From Mytilus edulis (taxonomy: Eukaryota; Mollusca; Bivalvia; Mytilida; Mytilidae): 64,000 bases of DNA. Shown in pieces: positions 1-11,384 of the stretch. The number at the start of each line of letters is the position of its first letter. The stretch's first letter is position 1. The stretch lies in the NCBI RefSeq assembly GCF_963676685.1, contig NC_092350.1, positions 66,271,674 to 66,335,673 on the forward strand. The letters are read 5' to 3'. The translations under genes were made by a program, and so were the position numbers. The notes under the pieces are model-generated. The model was not told where the DNA came from. It did not search any database and worked only from the letters and a program-made list of their open reading frames with translations.

Positions 1-160
1 TTATAGTCAGCTACGTTATTTTAACGTAGTTTCATATTTAACCGTAGCAGACGACAAATATCACCACCTTATCACTCAGACAACTATCTGTGTTATAGTA
101 GTCTCATATATGATTAAACAAACTTGGTATATTTGCATTTTAAATTATTTGTTGTTTAAA

Positions 161-392
161 TATAAGATGCAAAAGAAACCATTTAAATAAAACACCTACA
201 TCTAACTTTCAAAACCGATAACCGTTAAAAATCAAAGTACTGATGTACTGAACATCGGATGACCGCATGTTGTTGTGAATGGTTCGACAATCATCGGATG
301 TTCAGTACATCAGTACTTTGATTTTTAACGGTTATCGGTTTTGAAAGTTAGATGTAGGTGTTTTATATAGTTGGTTTCTTTTGCATCTTATA
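161..392. repeat. Long foldback (MITE-like) element
   Basis: The two halves are inverted copies of each other. The left arm starts at TATAAGATGCAAAAGAAACC and the right arm ends with its complement at 374-392; the best-matched inner arms run about 193-261 and 290-366. There is no coding capacity. This is the shape of a small non-autonomous foldback element. I could not define a target-site duplication. Confidence 0.8.
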
Positions 393-1826
393 TTCTTGTA
401 TAATTATACTCAATTGGTAGTATGAAGCTACGAGATATTTTAATTTTTGAAATTAAAAGCATGTTTAACAAACCCGATTTCTGCCAACGGTTGATGCAAA
501 CAAGTATAAATTCAACTGAAAAAAAACGTACACAAAAATTGATTTTAATATGCATATCTGACCCTCCCTCTCCCTATCCGGCAACAGTTATTTTGTTTCC
601 GCGGGGGGCGGGGGTAAAAATGGGCTATCATTTTATCGCATTTTACTTCCAAGGCGTTTTTGAGTTGATTGTTTTGTCCTGAAAACACATATTAAATGAA
701 AAAAAAGTTTGATATACATGGCTTAAGATTCGATTTTTTACAAATATATATACAAAGTACACATTTTAGCTGCTGAAGACATATGATTCAAACGCGCAGA
801 AACACGGCTAAGATTCATTTGGTTGAATGAAAAGAAAATTATCTACAGTTTCGTATAAATTTGTCAGAGAAACAATATTCAGGAAGCTTAGATTACACTT
901 AATTTATTACCTAAACTCATCTAAGAGGTGTTCAGGCTCACCTAAATCTGACTGTTTGCCTTGATCAACTTTGTTTGTGTCTGATTCGTACAAAACATTC
1001 TAAATCCCGAAGCATTTAAGCGCCCGGCCCAAGTCAGGAGACTCTTGGCTTTGTAAGTCTTGTATTTGTTTTTTTTTTTTAATTTCAGTTCATTAAAATA
1101 TTAATAAATGATAACAGCTTTTTAAATCATTCTAAATGAGAAAAACAGAAAACAGTTAATTGAAAAAATATGGGTTATTTTTTTCATTATAACAATAAAC
1201 AGAGTCACAAAAATATCAATTTTAGGAAAACAGATTACAGCTAGTTATAGTCAATTATTGTTAACCATCAATGATCTTGAATATTTGCCACTTTTGACTT
1301 GATTTTGACACAGAACCAGGACATAGGAGCACAGAACCAGGACCGTTTTTCAATCAGCAGCACAGCGTCAGGACAATTTCGTTTAGCGAACTTACACAAC
1401 TTATGCAATAAAATATTGTTGTAATATGCCATGCACAGTACTAATGACGTATGAGAGAAAAAATAAGCAACGAAACGGTTTTTTTATTGCCATTGTGATA
1501 CAATGTAATCAAACCCACAAGCACAGAATCAGGACCCACCAGCACCCGCCAGGACTGAATCACCAGCACAGAACGTTCTCTCGCAGGACAACCTTACCCG
1601 CCATGTGATTTATCTAAAAATAATTATTAACCTAAATCAAATAAAAACACTAATCACACTTTGTTCTTAAAGTTCACATGAATGAAGTAATACAACGGGG
1701 GCTGTGTATTTATCCAACTTCTATTATTATCACTCCCCAATTTGATCTACTCCCTTTTAGTTGATCTCATTTGGTGCTAACTATCTTCTATGTTGGTCAA
1801 TGCTGCGAAAGTGAGACAGAGGGACC
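393..1826. other. Gene-free AT-rich stretch
   Basis: I see no exon-like open frame with splice sites here. Between about 1310 and 1580 the short phrase CACAGAACCAGGAC and variants recur irregularly, giving a diffuse cryptic repeat. The open frames in the region are short and have no recognisable protein features. Confidence 0.5.
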
Positions 1827-3550
1827 TCAAAGGACAAGGTACACTAAGGGCCGTATTTGGCCCCCTATTTTGTCAAAAAATCATTTTCATCTTATAAATG
1901 AACTGAGCATCATAAAATATCTTAATATATTTGTTCTTCAATACCACATGCCCAATTTGTCTTCTAGTATGGCAGAAACCTGATTTTGGGTTACTAAAGT
2001 GTGTTGATAACGTCAAAAGATAGAAAAATGTCCATTTGTGGACTGCAATCCTTCGTTTTTAAAGGCCTCCGCCAACGTGAGCCACAGTAATAATTAGTGA
2101 TAAAGATGGCATACAAACGAGGTTTTCCGAATATGAAAAGAAATCATTGGCTCACGTTGACGGAGGTGCTCGAAAATTAAAAAAATCTCTCGTAAAAAAA
2201 AAACAATTTGTGTCAAAATAGTAGAATTGGATCGAAATCGGAGAAAGAGCTGAAAATATCCGCATTCGGCTGTTACGACAAGAAACCCTCAACTAAAGCA
2301 AGAATACTTCGATAGGTGCTCAAGGTTTTAAGTTGTATGATTTTGCCATCATTCAGTTTCAAATTGTATTTTTTTCTTATCTTTATATCAAGGTGGAGTG
2401 TGTTTTATCGATTTAAATCAACACCTTATACATAGTGAAAACATATGCACACGGCACACACGATAAACAGGCGTTTTGCAAGTGTCACCCTCATAAAATA
2501 AAGCGAAAAATGTTTGAATATTTTTTCTTCTTTTTTGGGTTCTTTAGAATAATGTGTAAATTCGGGACAAGATACCTTTGGTCGAGTCTGTAATTGCATA
2601 CGACTTTGCAAAAGACCACCGCCGAAAAGAACAAGGTAATTCTGTTTAATATTAACGTGAATCTTTTTTGTTTCGAGTACACATCGTCTCATATAATCGG
2701 ACCCAAATATGAGGGTTGAAAAATCCCTAGACTGTCCCTCAGGTATCTTTCGTCCCTTTTTTTGATGTAATTATTATAGGGCAAAGGTTAATCATTATGT
2801 TTATGATGTCATGAGTTCGATATAAATTCAATTTTGGATAAACACTTTTTTCGTATGTCATGTTTATTTATTTATTTATCTGCTAATTTTTTTAGGAGAA
2901 AAGGGGGGGGTTGTTTGTTGAAAGTGAACACCAAGCTATTTTCATCTATAGTCGCACAGAGATTAATCTAAAAAAGCTCATTTAATTAGACGACAAAATA
3001 CTATTAGAAAAATACAACATCAACATAAATCATAAATGAAAAAGGTTGTTGCTATGCAGTTATTACGGTTGCTAGGTAGTTTTTTAGCGAGCGAAAAAAA
3101 CAAGCCAAACAAATTGTAAGATTTGTACATTTGTCCTAAAAGTACCTAGCAATAGAAACATAGCTTTGGTTAACATATTATTGTTTACATGAACCATGAA
3201 CATATACCAAAGTCTACTGTTGCTTAATATACATTACTGTTGCTAAGGGCCATATTGGTGGTTAAGGTGTTGATAAATACTCGTTCAATTAATATAGATA
3301 AACAAAACATTACTGCTTTAAATTTCCATATATGTATTTTACAATTATACATTTTGATTCATATGGAAAATACGTTTTTTGTTAGATAGGTTAAAAATAG
3401 CATATTATTGGCAGGTTTCAAATCTGTTGCTAGTCACCCAAAGAAAATGCCATTTTTTTAAGCTTCTATACCTAGTCTATTGAAATTATAAAATTTAATG
3501 TCTTTCAAGAGGGGGCCAAAAATGGCCCTTATTGTACCTTGTCCTTTTAA
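1827..3550. mobile_element. TIR-bounded element, about 1.7 kb
   Basis: The left end (AAAGGACAAGGTACACTAAG, then GGCCGTATTTGGCCCCC) is matched in reverse complement at 3508-3548, giving terminal inverted repeats of about 45 bp. The interior has no transposase-like frame, so this would be a non-autonomous DNA transposon. A short hairpin lies inside it at 2065-2168. I did not find a convincing target-site duplication. Confidence 0.6.
2065..2168. repeat. Short inverted repeat (hairpin)
   Basis: GCCTCCGCCAACGTGAGCC at the left is repeated in inverted form (GGCTCACGTTGACGGAGG) at 2149-2168, with about 60 bp between. It is nested in the larger TIR-bounded element. Confidence 0.65.
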
Positions 3551-4734
3551 CCGGGAGGAAGGTCTGGTTTACATTCAAAGTCATTACGATGGCCGTTCTC
3601 TTTGAATGACTGTTCTGACTCATTTGCATACTGTTTACCACATTAACACTGTAGAAGATGTGATTTATTTGTAGTCTTGTAGCAGGTGTAGGTAATATTG
3701 GTGTTTGGTGCCAGTCGAGAGATCGCTAAAAGTCATGTCATTAATAAACATAGAAAACAACAACGATATAGTATGATTTCTGATAAGACAACCATCAAAT
3801 CATTGCCCGATTGATATAGATGTAAGCTGCCTCATGTCATTGAATTTTTTTTTTAAATTAGCAACACCTGAATATAGTATACTAGTTAACTTATATGTAC
3901 CAATATGAAAATCGTGAAATAATTCAAAGAAAAAAATAGATTAATGTATAAATCAGCAGCAAAACACAAATATTATTGAAACCAAGACAATCAGATAGTA
4001 ACAGGTTTTCTGTCGTTAACAATGTACATACACAATTTGTGGAGTTAATTACGTTTTTTAACCATCCAAAAACCTGATACAGTAGTAGAAACAGCATAGT
4101 GCAATATAACAAACTAAAATCAATTGCCAAGGATAGATAATAAAGCTCCCAATCAATGGATGTAGAATCTAGATAATAATAATATAGAACAGTGTGTCAA
4201 ACAATTTTAATTTTAATTTTTGCATTTGTGTAACTTACAACATGAAATTAAATATTTGAAATGTTGAATAAGGTCCTTTATGCAAATGTTCCTTTCTTTA
4301 TCTTTTAATAATAGTTTCGTTTCGAACGAAAGGAACATTCTGTGTTGTACCAGGTTCTCCTGAAATATACAAATTATATAAATATAAAAAAAATAAAAGC
4401 TTGGAAACACTCTTTTGGTAAAGAGTACCAGTTGTGATAAAACCCCTTTTTGTAACATGGTTTGAAAAAGAATTATATGGTAGATATGCTATTGGGTAGT
4501 ATTCAAATACTTTAAAGTATCTTGGTCTCATGCCAAAGTCTATGTCAGAGTATCGATATGGATAATATATGTTTTATATCAATACGACAACCACTTATCC
4601 GACCAAATGACATCGTAGTGTCACCATAAGTCTACAATTATTAGCAAGCGTCCATACAATATCTTCAGCTACTTGTATCCATGATTCCATTATCTAAAAC
4701 TTGAGTAAAATATTTCCGTGTGCGATGGATCATC
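3551..4734. other. Intergenic, no gene seen
   Basis: AT-rich sequence. The open frames on both strands are short, low in complexity and have no protein-like composition. I see no RNA gene and no clear repeat. Confidence 0.45.
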
Positions 4735-5110
4735 AATTTTACTTAAGCATACATTTCAAATTTCAAATTGACGTCTCCCAAAAATGGGTTGAATGGGGTC
4801 ATTGAGTGCAAAAAATAAGTTTTCTTTTACGATAGGGTTGTTGTATATCAAATGAAAAGTCATGATGTGTACATTTGAAATATCAAATTATCAACCTCCA
4901 AAAATTGGTTGGATGGTGAATTTAAGTGCAAAAATCAAACTTTTTAGAACATGGCGTTGTCGCATATCAAATGAAAGCTCATCTACCCTGTGTTACATAT
5001 ATCATACTTCCGATCTAAAAAAATGAAGGAGGATGAGGTCATTAAGTGAAAAAAAGCGAAATGTTTCAGAAGGTATGCTTGTCGTATATCAAACGAAAGG
5101 TCGTACAAAG
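4735..5110. repeat. Tandem repeat, three units of about 120-130 bp
   Basis: Three diverged units share the order: a CAAAAATGGGTTG-like phrase, GGTCATTAAGTGCAAAAA, then a GTTGTCGTATATCAAATGAAAG-like phrase. Unit ends fall near 4860, 4980 and 5100. It is non-coding. Confidence 0.65.
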
Positions 5111-5214
5111 TACATTAGGAAAACATCACTTTTACAGGAAAGACCTTTCAATTGTTTTACAAACAATTGAGATACTAGTTTATACGTGTTTCTCGTTTCT
5201 CGTTTTTTTTTATA

Positions 5215-5412
5215 TATAATTAAGACCGTTGTTTTTCCCGTTTGAATGGTTTTACACTTAGTCTAGTAATTTTGGGGCCCTTTATAGCTTGTTGTTCGGT
5301 GTGAGCCAATGCTCCGTGTTGAAGGTCGTAGATTGGCCTATAATAGTTTACTTTTAGAAATTGTTATTTGGATGGAGAGTTGTCTCATTGGCACTCATAC
5401 CACATCTTCCTA
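5215..5412 (-). repeat. Dispersed SINE-like repeat, 'GCCAATGAGACAACTCTCC' family
   Basis: The minus strand carries GGTATGAGTGCCAATGAGAC followed by segments shared with at least ten other copies here. Plus-strand copies are at 8920-9180, 15977-16265, 33305-33620, 35447-35530, 36445-36720, 42030-42085, 49712-49850, 50712-50800 and 51752-51960. Minus-strand copies are at 6755-7012 and 60930-61015. Copies are truncated to different extents and non-coding. The class (SINE or other retroelement tail) is not settled. Confidence 0.7.
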
Positions 5413-5740
5413 TATGTATTTAGATTTACATCAATATGTTCGTGCATGCGTTGTGTTTCCCTTTTAACTGCTACTTTCTATACAGCTGAACAAACCAATA
5501 TATAATCCTCTTTCTTTTTCGAAAAAGTAAAAATATAAATCTCTTTCAATTAATAAATAAGATGATGCATGGCTTTTATATTCAAGTCAGAGCTACAGCT
5601 CTGTATCCTCTTGCAAGTAAATCAATGTGTATGTTGTATAGTTGTCCTATCTCTATTTTAAACATGTTAATTATCTGATTATTATACCATTAAAATCCGA
5701 CGTACAATACACTATATATAAAAAGATATAATGCATTAAA

Positions 5741-7585
5741 TTATACACACCCTCCATCAAAGGTTTCCGAACCAACCATCACTTTTCCTTTACATATTCT
5801 GTATGATCGCCCATTTATCAAATCATTGTTAAGTTGTACTGTGCAGTCTTCCGTTGAGTATGTGATATCTGCAATATTTGTTATGAAATCTAAATGTTTG
5901 TATGATAACCTTCTACAAATAGTTATGGAATTGTTTTAAATTGCCAGTTATTTAATTTGTTCTTGATCTGCTATACGTGCATTAAAGAATGTTTTGTGTA
6001 AAGTTGATTAACAATCAATATTGCATTTTGGTTTTGTTTTGAGTGTATGTGTTTGCTCCAACTAGCAGTACAACCTTAAAAAGTTTGTTCTATAAAAATG
6101 GTATCCATTTGAATATTTCACCTTCGATTAGGAATGTTTGGTGATGTTACTTGTACTGGGTCAACAATGTTTATACGTATATCTCGATAATTATATTCAC
6201 TGTTCACAACGACCCATTTACGACTAATATATTTATGCTGTGCCGCTAAAAGACCAACCAAACTGTTTAAGTGTTATTTTTACTATTAATATACAATGTT
6301 TACATACCTTTGTCCTGACAGCAACGAATGTTCTCGCCATATCCAATAGTATACTCAAAGCCACTCATAAAGCTGTTTCCTGGACATTCAAAATATCCTT
6401 TCAAATTATAAACTACAACAAATAGTAAACAAATTAATGTAATTAAAGGGGCGGCTTTAGCTGTCAAATGTATGTTCACCAATTTGGCTCAAATTCTTAA
6501 ATTGTATTTATAACATACACAAGGTCATGTTTTTCTCTGACTGTTTATGACGTCTTCACACTAAACCCATTGAATGTTGGATGTGTACGGATTGATAGTT
6601 TAGTCTTAGATGGATGATTTTTTTATTAATTGTTAGTGGCTTTGAACTAGCTTTCAGATAACTGCGAGTACTCTCAGATCTGTTCCTAGTGTATTTTTGT
6701 TGTCGGGATGTACAAGTACCGGGCCACGTCTACTTGTAATTTTGTCCATCACCCTGTAATTCAGTGTTTGTCGTTTATCTATGTGTTACATATTTGTTTT
6801 TCGTTCATTTTTGTATACAAATAAGGCCGTTAGTTTTCTCGTTTGAATTGTTTTACATTGTCATATCGGGTCCTTTTATAGCTGACTATGCGGTATGGGC
6901 TTTGCTCATTGTTGAAGGCCGTACGGTGACCTATAGTTGTTCATGTCTGTGTCATTTTGGTCTCTTGTGGACATTTGTCTTATTGGCAATCATACCACAT
7001 CTTCTTTTTTATATTAAACGTTCAAAATAATCAATTCACGATGGGTCGATTATATGTATCAAGATTTTGTGTTTATTTTTCTCTAGACGCCTTCTAATTA
7101 AGTATCGATGTGACCTCCGGGGATCTATTCATACCTTTTACGGCAAAATTGAACCAAACTACATTTCATTATTTCACTAGCATTTATGTTTGAGGAATTC
7201 ACTGTTCTTCCAAAAAGTATAAGTACTGGTTTTCAAAAGTTTTGTTCAAATCCCATTCTCCCTAAAAGCCTATTATAACATTCTTCTTGTCTTCAGTTGT
7301 CGTCTGTCTGGGTAATATAATTTTTCATTTTTTTTTAAATTGTGTATCCAGCTCGTAGATGTTTTACTGTTGTAACTTACTTTTATCTATACTTACATAT
7401 AGTTTGGCATTTTACATTTCTTCCTGGTCCTGGTTTACAGGTGTATCTGATGGGATTAATAGATATTAACTTGTCATGAACTTCTCCGTCCGGACAGAAC
7501 ATCACATATTTGAATGGATTTCTTGAATAACTTCCACCTTCTGTGACGCAGAGTAAGCCCAGCATCAACAATGCTAATATTAAAC
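5741..7585 (-). CDS. Small cysteine-rich, probably secreted protein, copy A (5' exon unresolved)
   Basis: I do not recognise the family. Three minus-strand exons fit together: 7397-7585 (acceptor TTGTAG, donor GTAAGT), 6308-6412 (acceptor TTGTTGTAG, donor GTATGT) and 5741-5868 (acceptor TTGCAG, stop TAA). All introns are phase 1. The first exon opens with a hydrophobic run (LILALLMLGLLCV) that would be the core of a signal peptide or membrane anchor. The rest has nine cysteines, including an adjacent pair (IRCCQDK), and ends ETFDGGCV. The same exons recur in copy B with the frame kept, which supports real coding. No ATG lies in frame before the hydrophobic run, so the start is on another exon; 10195-10257 is a weak candidate. 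Frame and splice model are fairly sure; function is unknown. Confidence 0.72.
6755..7012 (-). repeat. SINE-like dispersed repeat in an intron of the cysteine-rich gene, copy A
   Basis: A long copy of the 'GCCAATGAGACAACTCTCC' family lies on the minus strand. It is absent from the matching place in duplicate block 1 copy B, so it was inserted after duplication or lost from copy B. Confidence 0.7.
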
Positions 7586-8721
7586 CTACAAGTAGGAATA
7601 AAATACTGGAGTATTTTAAAATTAAATAAAGAGCTGTCAACGATCCATATGGAAACCTAATGATATTAAACCTGATTTTATGCAATGTTTCAACAGGCGT
7701 ATTTGGTGTTGAGAATTAAGTTTGATTGCATTACCTCGAACAAAAATAGAAGGTCTTAATTGTTAATTTGTTTCAGAGAAACTATATCCGTTGCATAGCT
7801 ATGGTTAACGATGTATAGTACTTTCATATCAAATACCTTACTGTGTTGTATCTATGTGGAGTTTCACAATCGAATTGCTCCTGAACAATACTGCCTTAAA
7901 ACGACTTTTGTTAATGTGTAATGAAACTTGACAAAGCTGCTTTCTGTTGAACTTTCTATGCAAGTGCATATGTTTGGTGTACGTCTGGTGAGATTCAAAT
8001 TTATGTGATATGATGACAAGAGCCGCCGATTAGGTTTTTTTTTTGTTTCTTTACATTCTGGGAATTTATATTTATATACAGTCAGGGGATGCCAAATTTC
8101 TTCTTTTGGTTGTTTTAAGATCACGGACGTTTCCATGATATTTGAAAGCGGATAAATCGGGGCGTAGAATACAATCTTTTTTCGGACCTTTTTTTGGCTA
8201 AAAAACGTAAAATAATTGTGAAATGCACTAATGTAACGGTTCCTGACTTGGAGCATGTATATTTTATAGTTAAAGTGCCAGGGTTTGATATTTTTTATGC
8301 CGAATTCTCTCCATTAAATGTCTATGGTACATGTATATTAAAATGATTAGATGGATCTTAAAAGCAGTAGACCAATAACGAGAAATTCCAAATTCTAGGG
8401 TATAAGGCGTTAATTTACATTTCAATATCCCTAGACCAGAATTTTATGAACGGGAGGCGTAATTCCAGTTGCCCTGATATAGGGTCCATTGGGAAGGTCA
8501 GAAGCGCCTTGATTTCAGCAATTTAACATCAAATTATCAAGTCTTTTTAACAGACCCCATGATAGACAAATTGGTGAAAATAGTTTCTAAATTATGTATT
8601 GATTAACATGAGGAAATCATATATTTGGAAGAAGTTTTAAATTCAGTTAAAAGGTTAAATGAAATTGGCATGACAAATGAAAAATAAATCTTTAACGACA
8701 GCTTTTTCAGAACTTTTGATA

Positions 8722-8746
8722 TATATAATATATATATATATATCTA
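8722..8746. repeat. AT microsatellite
   Basis: A run of TA dinucleotides. Similar TA runs occur at about 11838-11858 and 42743-42768. Confidence 0.8.
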
Positions 8747-8919
8747 CTTGTTTTTTTTAAACTCACTGTTTTGGTCTTCTGAAAAATGATGTTTGTGCTG
8801 TATTTAGACCCCTTTTCCAATAAATTTGTTTGACATGCACACGTATAAAACTTGCGGTTTTTATCCAACTCAATCATATGTTTGAACGTTGTTTTCAGTT
8901 TTAATTAGTAGATATAAAA

Positions 8920-9180
8920 AGATGTGGTATAAGTGCTAATGAGACATCTCGCCATCAATTTATAAAAGTAAACCATTATAGGTAAAAGTACGGTCTTCAG
9001 CACGGAGCCTTAGCGTATACCGAACAGCCAGCTATATAAAGTGCCCCAAAATATTACTAGACTAAGTGTAAAACCATTCAAACGGGAAACCCAACGGTCT
9101 TATGTACATACGAAACGAGAACCGATAAACACTTATGAAACACACCAACAAACGACAACTACTAAACATCAGAGGTCGAT
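8920..9180 (+). repeat. SINE-like dispersed repeat
   Basis: Plus-strand copy of the same family, starting at a GATGTGGTATAAGTGCTAAT phrase. It lies at the end of block 1, and its counterpart is at 33,305-33,620. Confidence 0.7.
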
Positions 9181-9272
9181 TTCACAAAAAAACTTACGAC
9201 TAAGATTGATCGTAAGCATACTGATTTGTTCTTGATTTAAGACCAAAAATTACAAGCCGATTTTCATGGTGA

Positions 9273-9490
9273 GTTAAGGAGGTAGACCTAGGTTAAGGGA
9301 AATAACTTTTAAAATCATCAGTACGTTTGTGTCAACCATTTTTAAAAATATATTCTAAGCTTCTATGTTACATAGATTATTTTCAATCTGTTTCAGGTAA
9401 ATGCTTAAAATACATTGATGAACTTGACTTTTACAAACGTACTGATGATTTAAAGAGTTATCTCCCTGAACTAAAGAGGATGTCCACATA
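9273..9490. repeat. Foldback MITE
   Basis: AAATCATCAGTACGTTTGTG near 9310-9335 is inverted at 9428-9455 (CAAACGTACTGATGATTT). The outer parts match as a GGGAAATAACT / AGTTATCTCCC pair. The internal phrases resemble the MITE at 50851-51128, so the two may be one family. Confidence 0.65.
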
Positions 9491-10194
9491 AAAACTGACA
9501 AGCTCAAAAGTTATCAACCAACGAAAAAAAGTGTATGACAACTGACATTTTACAGTACAGGCATTTCCTGAAGAAAAGATAGTGTAAAACCTAGTTTGCA
9601 ACTACCCTAACATCCTTCTATAAAAGACATTGGTTTGTTTTAAAGATATAATATTAGGAAAAATTGCATACCAGGTGTTTTATTAAATAAATGCATCTTT
9701 TTTTGTTCATGTAATTTGGATATTAAATCGAGGTGAAAACCATTACGAAATCTTAAAATCTTTTAAAACAAGAATGATTTAAATTAAAATGTTAAGTTAA
9801 GAAATAAATGCGTAACATGGGTTTCCCTTCTCTTCAGGCTAAATTGACGAGTTTGACTTAAAGAGAATTGTATCTTTGAACTGAGCAATCATCAAACAAA
9901 ATATGAACTATTGTAGAATATTTTAAACCTTGGTTTGAAAGTTTTTAAAGGGGAGGCAAGCTTAAGCGTATGCGAGTCCTTTTTTATGTACTTTTTGACA
10001 TTTTCGGCTGGTTGCGATTCATGTCTCATAAACTTCTGCAAATTAATATCTTAACTTTAAGTCATATAGCCTGAATAGTTTTTTAATTTCTCAGCAGAAA
10101 ATTCAGCATTGCCCAGTGTAACCAACACAAAAATTGTAAACTTTGTAGAATGTTTATAAAGTAATAAATAAATGATATTAATCGACGAACTTAC

Positions 10195-10257
10195 CCATTG
10201 CTAGTATTACTGAAACAAGAATAGCTGTTAGAAGTGTCCGAATTGCCTTCTTTGTAT
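10195..10257 (-). other. Candidate upstream exon with hydrophobic coding potential
   Basis: On the minus strand a frame reading KKAIRTLLTAILVSVILAM ends at a good donor (CAATGG|GTAAGT) in phase 1. That is the phase needed to join the exon at 7397-7585, and the join would be one long hydrophobic segment. There is no in-frame ATG and an in-frame stop lies about 50 bp upstream, so a further 5' exon or a chance match must be considered. Confidence 0.25.
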
Positions 10258-10511
10258 ACCAAGTGGAAACAAAGTGCAGTCACTATTTAAACAAACCAAC
10301 CAGACAGACAGAAAATAACTGGTTGTTTACAAATCATAAGCAAGATTAAATGTTAAGCACTTTGCACATTCATGCACATCATGTAATTACAAATAAATCT
10401 TTTCACCAGCATTTTGGTAGCAATTATATTTTTCCATTAACATTGAAGGATATTATCGTTAATCGTTGTAGTATTGTCCACGTTTTAGCCATGTTCATTC
10501 GATAATGCAAC

Positions 10512-10745
10512 ATATGTGTGCTTAAAGGTACATTTGTACTGAATTACAAGGTAGAAAATTACTTCAATATAAATTTGGTTTTTACTGCATTAAACTAGTT
10601 TACAATTACGCAATAATAGCAAAAAATTACAAACCACATAGTATAATACAATATATATATATCATACTTTGTGGTTTGTAATTTTTTACCATGATAGCGT
10701 AATTATTCAACTAGTTCACAATTACGCTATCATGTAAACTTCAAT
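10512..10745. repeat. Inverted-repeat element with related copy at 15443-15610
   Basis: CAAAAAATTACAAACCACAT around 10619 is inverted near 10668-10690 across a TA-rich loop. The preceding phrase (CTTAAAGGTACATTT, then TAAATTTGGTTTTTACTGCA) recurs at 15448-15540, so this is a dispersed foldback family. Non-coding. Confidence 0.6.
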
Positions 10746-11384
10746 AAAACTGGAAGTTACACAAGGGGACCAGGAAAATAAGAATATATTGCATCACTTA
10801 CGACAACCTTTAAATTGACCAGTGACTTTTTTATTTATTACTGACCAGCCACAACGAGATAATCCAACGAGTTTTTAAGGGTTCATATGAAGTGTGGACC
10901 TAAATGTTCTTTATCTTTAAATATAACGCTTATTCTGTAAAATCCTCAATAAACAATTTTGTAAAATTCTTCTATCATTAAATGATTTCTTAATTCTGTA
11001 CATGCATGGTTCTTGTCTGTGTCTACACTGTTGTATTAAATTATTATTTTATTTTCTGTTGTTATTCTTTATAATTTTGCAAACTTTTTTGTTAAATTTT
11101 CACATTCGACAGTATCCGTTATTCTGCAACTCCCTTTGAGATCTTATTATATGTGACAATAAATTAATGTCCTTCTCTCTCTGATTTTCGCTTTCTCTCA
11201 AGACATTGCACGGTCTTTGAAGCACGGTGTATTTTCCAGAAGATACATCGTGTAAAACATTTACAAGGAAACCAAACCTACGGAGATTGAGATATAACTT
11301 AAAAACAGATGTACAAATTAATGTTTAATATGCCTACCAAAATAACCCCCCCCCCCCCCCCAAAAAAAAAGAAAACATAACAAA

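Larger units (their letters stand above)
5690..9140. repeat. Segmental duplication block 1, copy A
   Basis: This block matches 27,715-33,560 in the same orientation, over exons and introns of the cysteine-rich gene and beyond. The copies differ by point changes and by insertions: this copy has a SINE-like repeat at 6755-7012; the other has a reverse-transcriptase fragment (about 29.19-30.08 kb), a TIR element (31,238-32,101) and about 175 extra bases near 32.28-32.45 kb. Confidence 0.85.

Noticed and set aside
7383-7685. 100-codon frame starting upstream of the cysteine-rich exon, as a single-exon gene
   Set aside because: The frame has no ATG at its start, and in copy B the upstream part is frameshifted by one base. 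A good acceptor (CCTACTTGTAG) lies at the point where the two copies are again in the same frame, so the upstream part is intron.
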